A stretch of DNA of 64,000 nt from Sapria himalayana. Its lineage: Eukaryota; Streptophyta; Magnoliopsida; Malpighiales; Rafflesiaceae. Positions within the stretch are counted from its first letter, which is position 1. The number at the start of each line of letters is the position of its first letter. The notes beneath the pieces were generated by a model that saw nothing but the letters and a program-made list of their open reading frames with translations, searched no databases and was not told where the DNA came from. Where the stretch lies: positions 62,001-126,000 of the forward strand of contig JAREIK010003335.1 in assembly GCA_029783825.1 (NCBI GenBank), given 5' to 3'. Made by a program: the position numbers and the translations under genes. Shown piece after piece: positions 63,143 to 64,000 of this stretch.

Positions 63143-64000
63143 GATTAGTAGGACTAGGTACAAGAATGTCTTGCCACATAGGAGGGTCAACATCGAGCAT
63201 TGAGCATGCTCGATTTTTGGTACAATTTAAAAATTTAAAATATTTATATATTTAGTGGTTATCCTAATAGTCCAAATAAATCAGATATGTACATGGTTTT
63301 ATTAATTTTGTTAAAATTTTTTAACATTTGTTATATTTTAACTTAATAAATAGGTATTATAGGCTGGAGAATTGGGTCGTGATCCCAATTTTTATGAAAT
63401 TTTCAGGAAGATGCATATAAAGAAAGGGGATTGTCTATTTGTTGACAAAAGTCTCAGATGATTATTGTAAGAATCTGTTATATTAATAAAATTTTATGAT
63501 ACTATTGTAAAATTTTAAAGTTATTTAGAATGCAAAATATTAAACTTATTTTATGTATATCTAGAATAGTATATTTCTATATTTTATCACAAGAACTCAT
63601 GGAGGAACTTGTAACAGTTGCTTCTCAACATGTTGAGGGTTATGGAGACCAATTGACTTTGATCCTATCTATTTAGAGACTATAGAAGGTCATAAGAAGT
63701 AATGAGTGTACGGCATTGGCTTGATGGGACTGGCATTTTGTTATAGTAGTCATGCTTTTAATTCATTTGTCACAACAATGGTAGATGAGGTGGTCGAACA
63801 ACAAGTAATGGAAACAAATAACAGTTTTGAAGTTATGGAGACCGAAATGAAAGAGAAGGATGAGCAGATATCTCATTTGAAAGAAGAAATGGAGAAAATA
63901 AAAGAATAGATATAAGAGCAGATTAATCATTTGAAAGAAAAGATGCAAGAAATTAAAGAAATGAATGATAAGATGAAAGAAATGAATGATGAGATGAAAG
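63143..64000 (+). pseudogene. CACTA-2 Transposase_24-type transposase, C-terminal exons
   Basis: The segment begins with GLGTRMSCHIGGSTSSIEHA (about 63,150-63,205), the HxGGSxS family block. It continues after an AT-rich gap with DPNFYEIFRKMHIKK and VDK (about 63,380-63,450), then an exon with ELMEELVTVASQHVEG (about 63,595-63,642). The exon at 63,706-63,906 reads VYGIGLMGLAF and then a Glu/Lys/Met heptad-like region that continues past two stops (63,907 and 63,913) to the window end, probably a coiled coil used for oligomerisation. Stops and frame changes suggest a pseudogene, though intron placement is uncertain. Confidence 0.7.

Larger units (their letters stand above)
62078..64000 (+). 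mobile_element. CACTA-2: 5' part of a second CACTA element, runs off window
   Basis: It starts with CACTACAAGAAAATATCGG at 62,078, preceded by TATC satellite and ATT. The first 1 kb is homologous to CACTA-1 (gctagggaaat, gattagtgatggattagta, tttagcgatggattt). It then passes abruptly, near 63,060-63,145, into the Transposase_24-like gene that in CACTA-1 lies about 5 kb further inside. So it is either an internally deleted derivative or closer to the ancestral compact form. The 3' end is outside the window. Confidence 0.88.

Noticed and set aside
1..64000. CRISPR array, tRNA or rRNA genes
   Set aside because: The regular repeats are tetranucleotide satellite without spacers of constant length. 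No cloverleaf with A and B boxes and no rRNA core motif was seen by eye; a tRNAscan run would be decisive.

Overview
This window reads as gene-poor, repeat-dominated nuclear DNA from a flowering plant. The plant assignment rests on its transposons. Two LINE-type retrotransposons have the plant layout (DUF4283 plus CCHC knuckle in ORF1; APE endonuclease, reverse transcriptase, zf-RVT and RNase H in ORF2). Two CACTA (En/Spm-like) elements start with the plant-typical CACTACAA terminus and carry a decayed Transposase_24-type gene. No host gene, rRNA, tRNA or CRISPR array was found. The species cannot be named from this sequence.

Most of the window (about 45 of 64 kb) is one degenerate tetranucleotide field. 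It reads GATA on the + strand from 1 to 40,234, interrupted by an AT-rich island (500-1910), LINE-1 (21,252-27,760) and a 362-bp island (29,444-29,805). It reads TATC on the + strand, so inverted, from 47,460 to 62,077, interrupted by LINE-2 (48,830-56,178, minus strand). The field is not a simple microsatellite. It holds higher-order repeats with spacings near 3.3-3.4 kb (about 3.4-9.6 kb), 0.75-0.96 kb (about 27.9-32.9 kb) and 326 bp (10.08-10.74 kb), plus many long (AT)n runs.

The orientation switch lies across a chimeric block. CACTA-1 begins at 40,235 with a clean 5' terminus and runs through AT-rich minisatellites and a transposase pseudogene. It stops abruptly near 47,025 against a GC-rich hAT-like fragment, whose terminal motif touches the inverted TATC field at 47,459. 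CACTA-2 begins at 62,078 in the same orientation, has lost about 5 kb of the interior present in CACTA-1, and runs off the window end.

The two LINEs belong to one family: they share a 3' terminal sequence, domain order, and an 8-nt overlap of the ORF1 stop with the ORF2 start. Both lie in the same polarity relative to GATA (sense strand followed by GATA after the A-tail). This suggests, without proving, that the family favours GATA-type targets. LINE-1 has a perfect 17-bp target-site duplication and an inverted TATC filler at its 5' junction. Both copies are dead: LINE-1 has at least three frame changes and many stops, while LINE-2 has several stops, two frame changes and an altered reverse-transcriptase catalytic box (YAYD for YADD).

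The many long stop-free frames rich in Ser, Ile, Tyr and Leu are a property of reading TATC repeats and were not annotated as genes.
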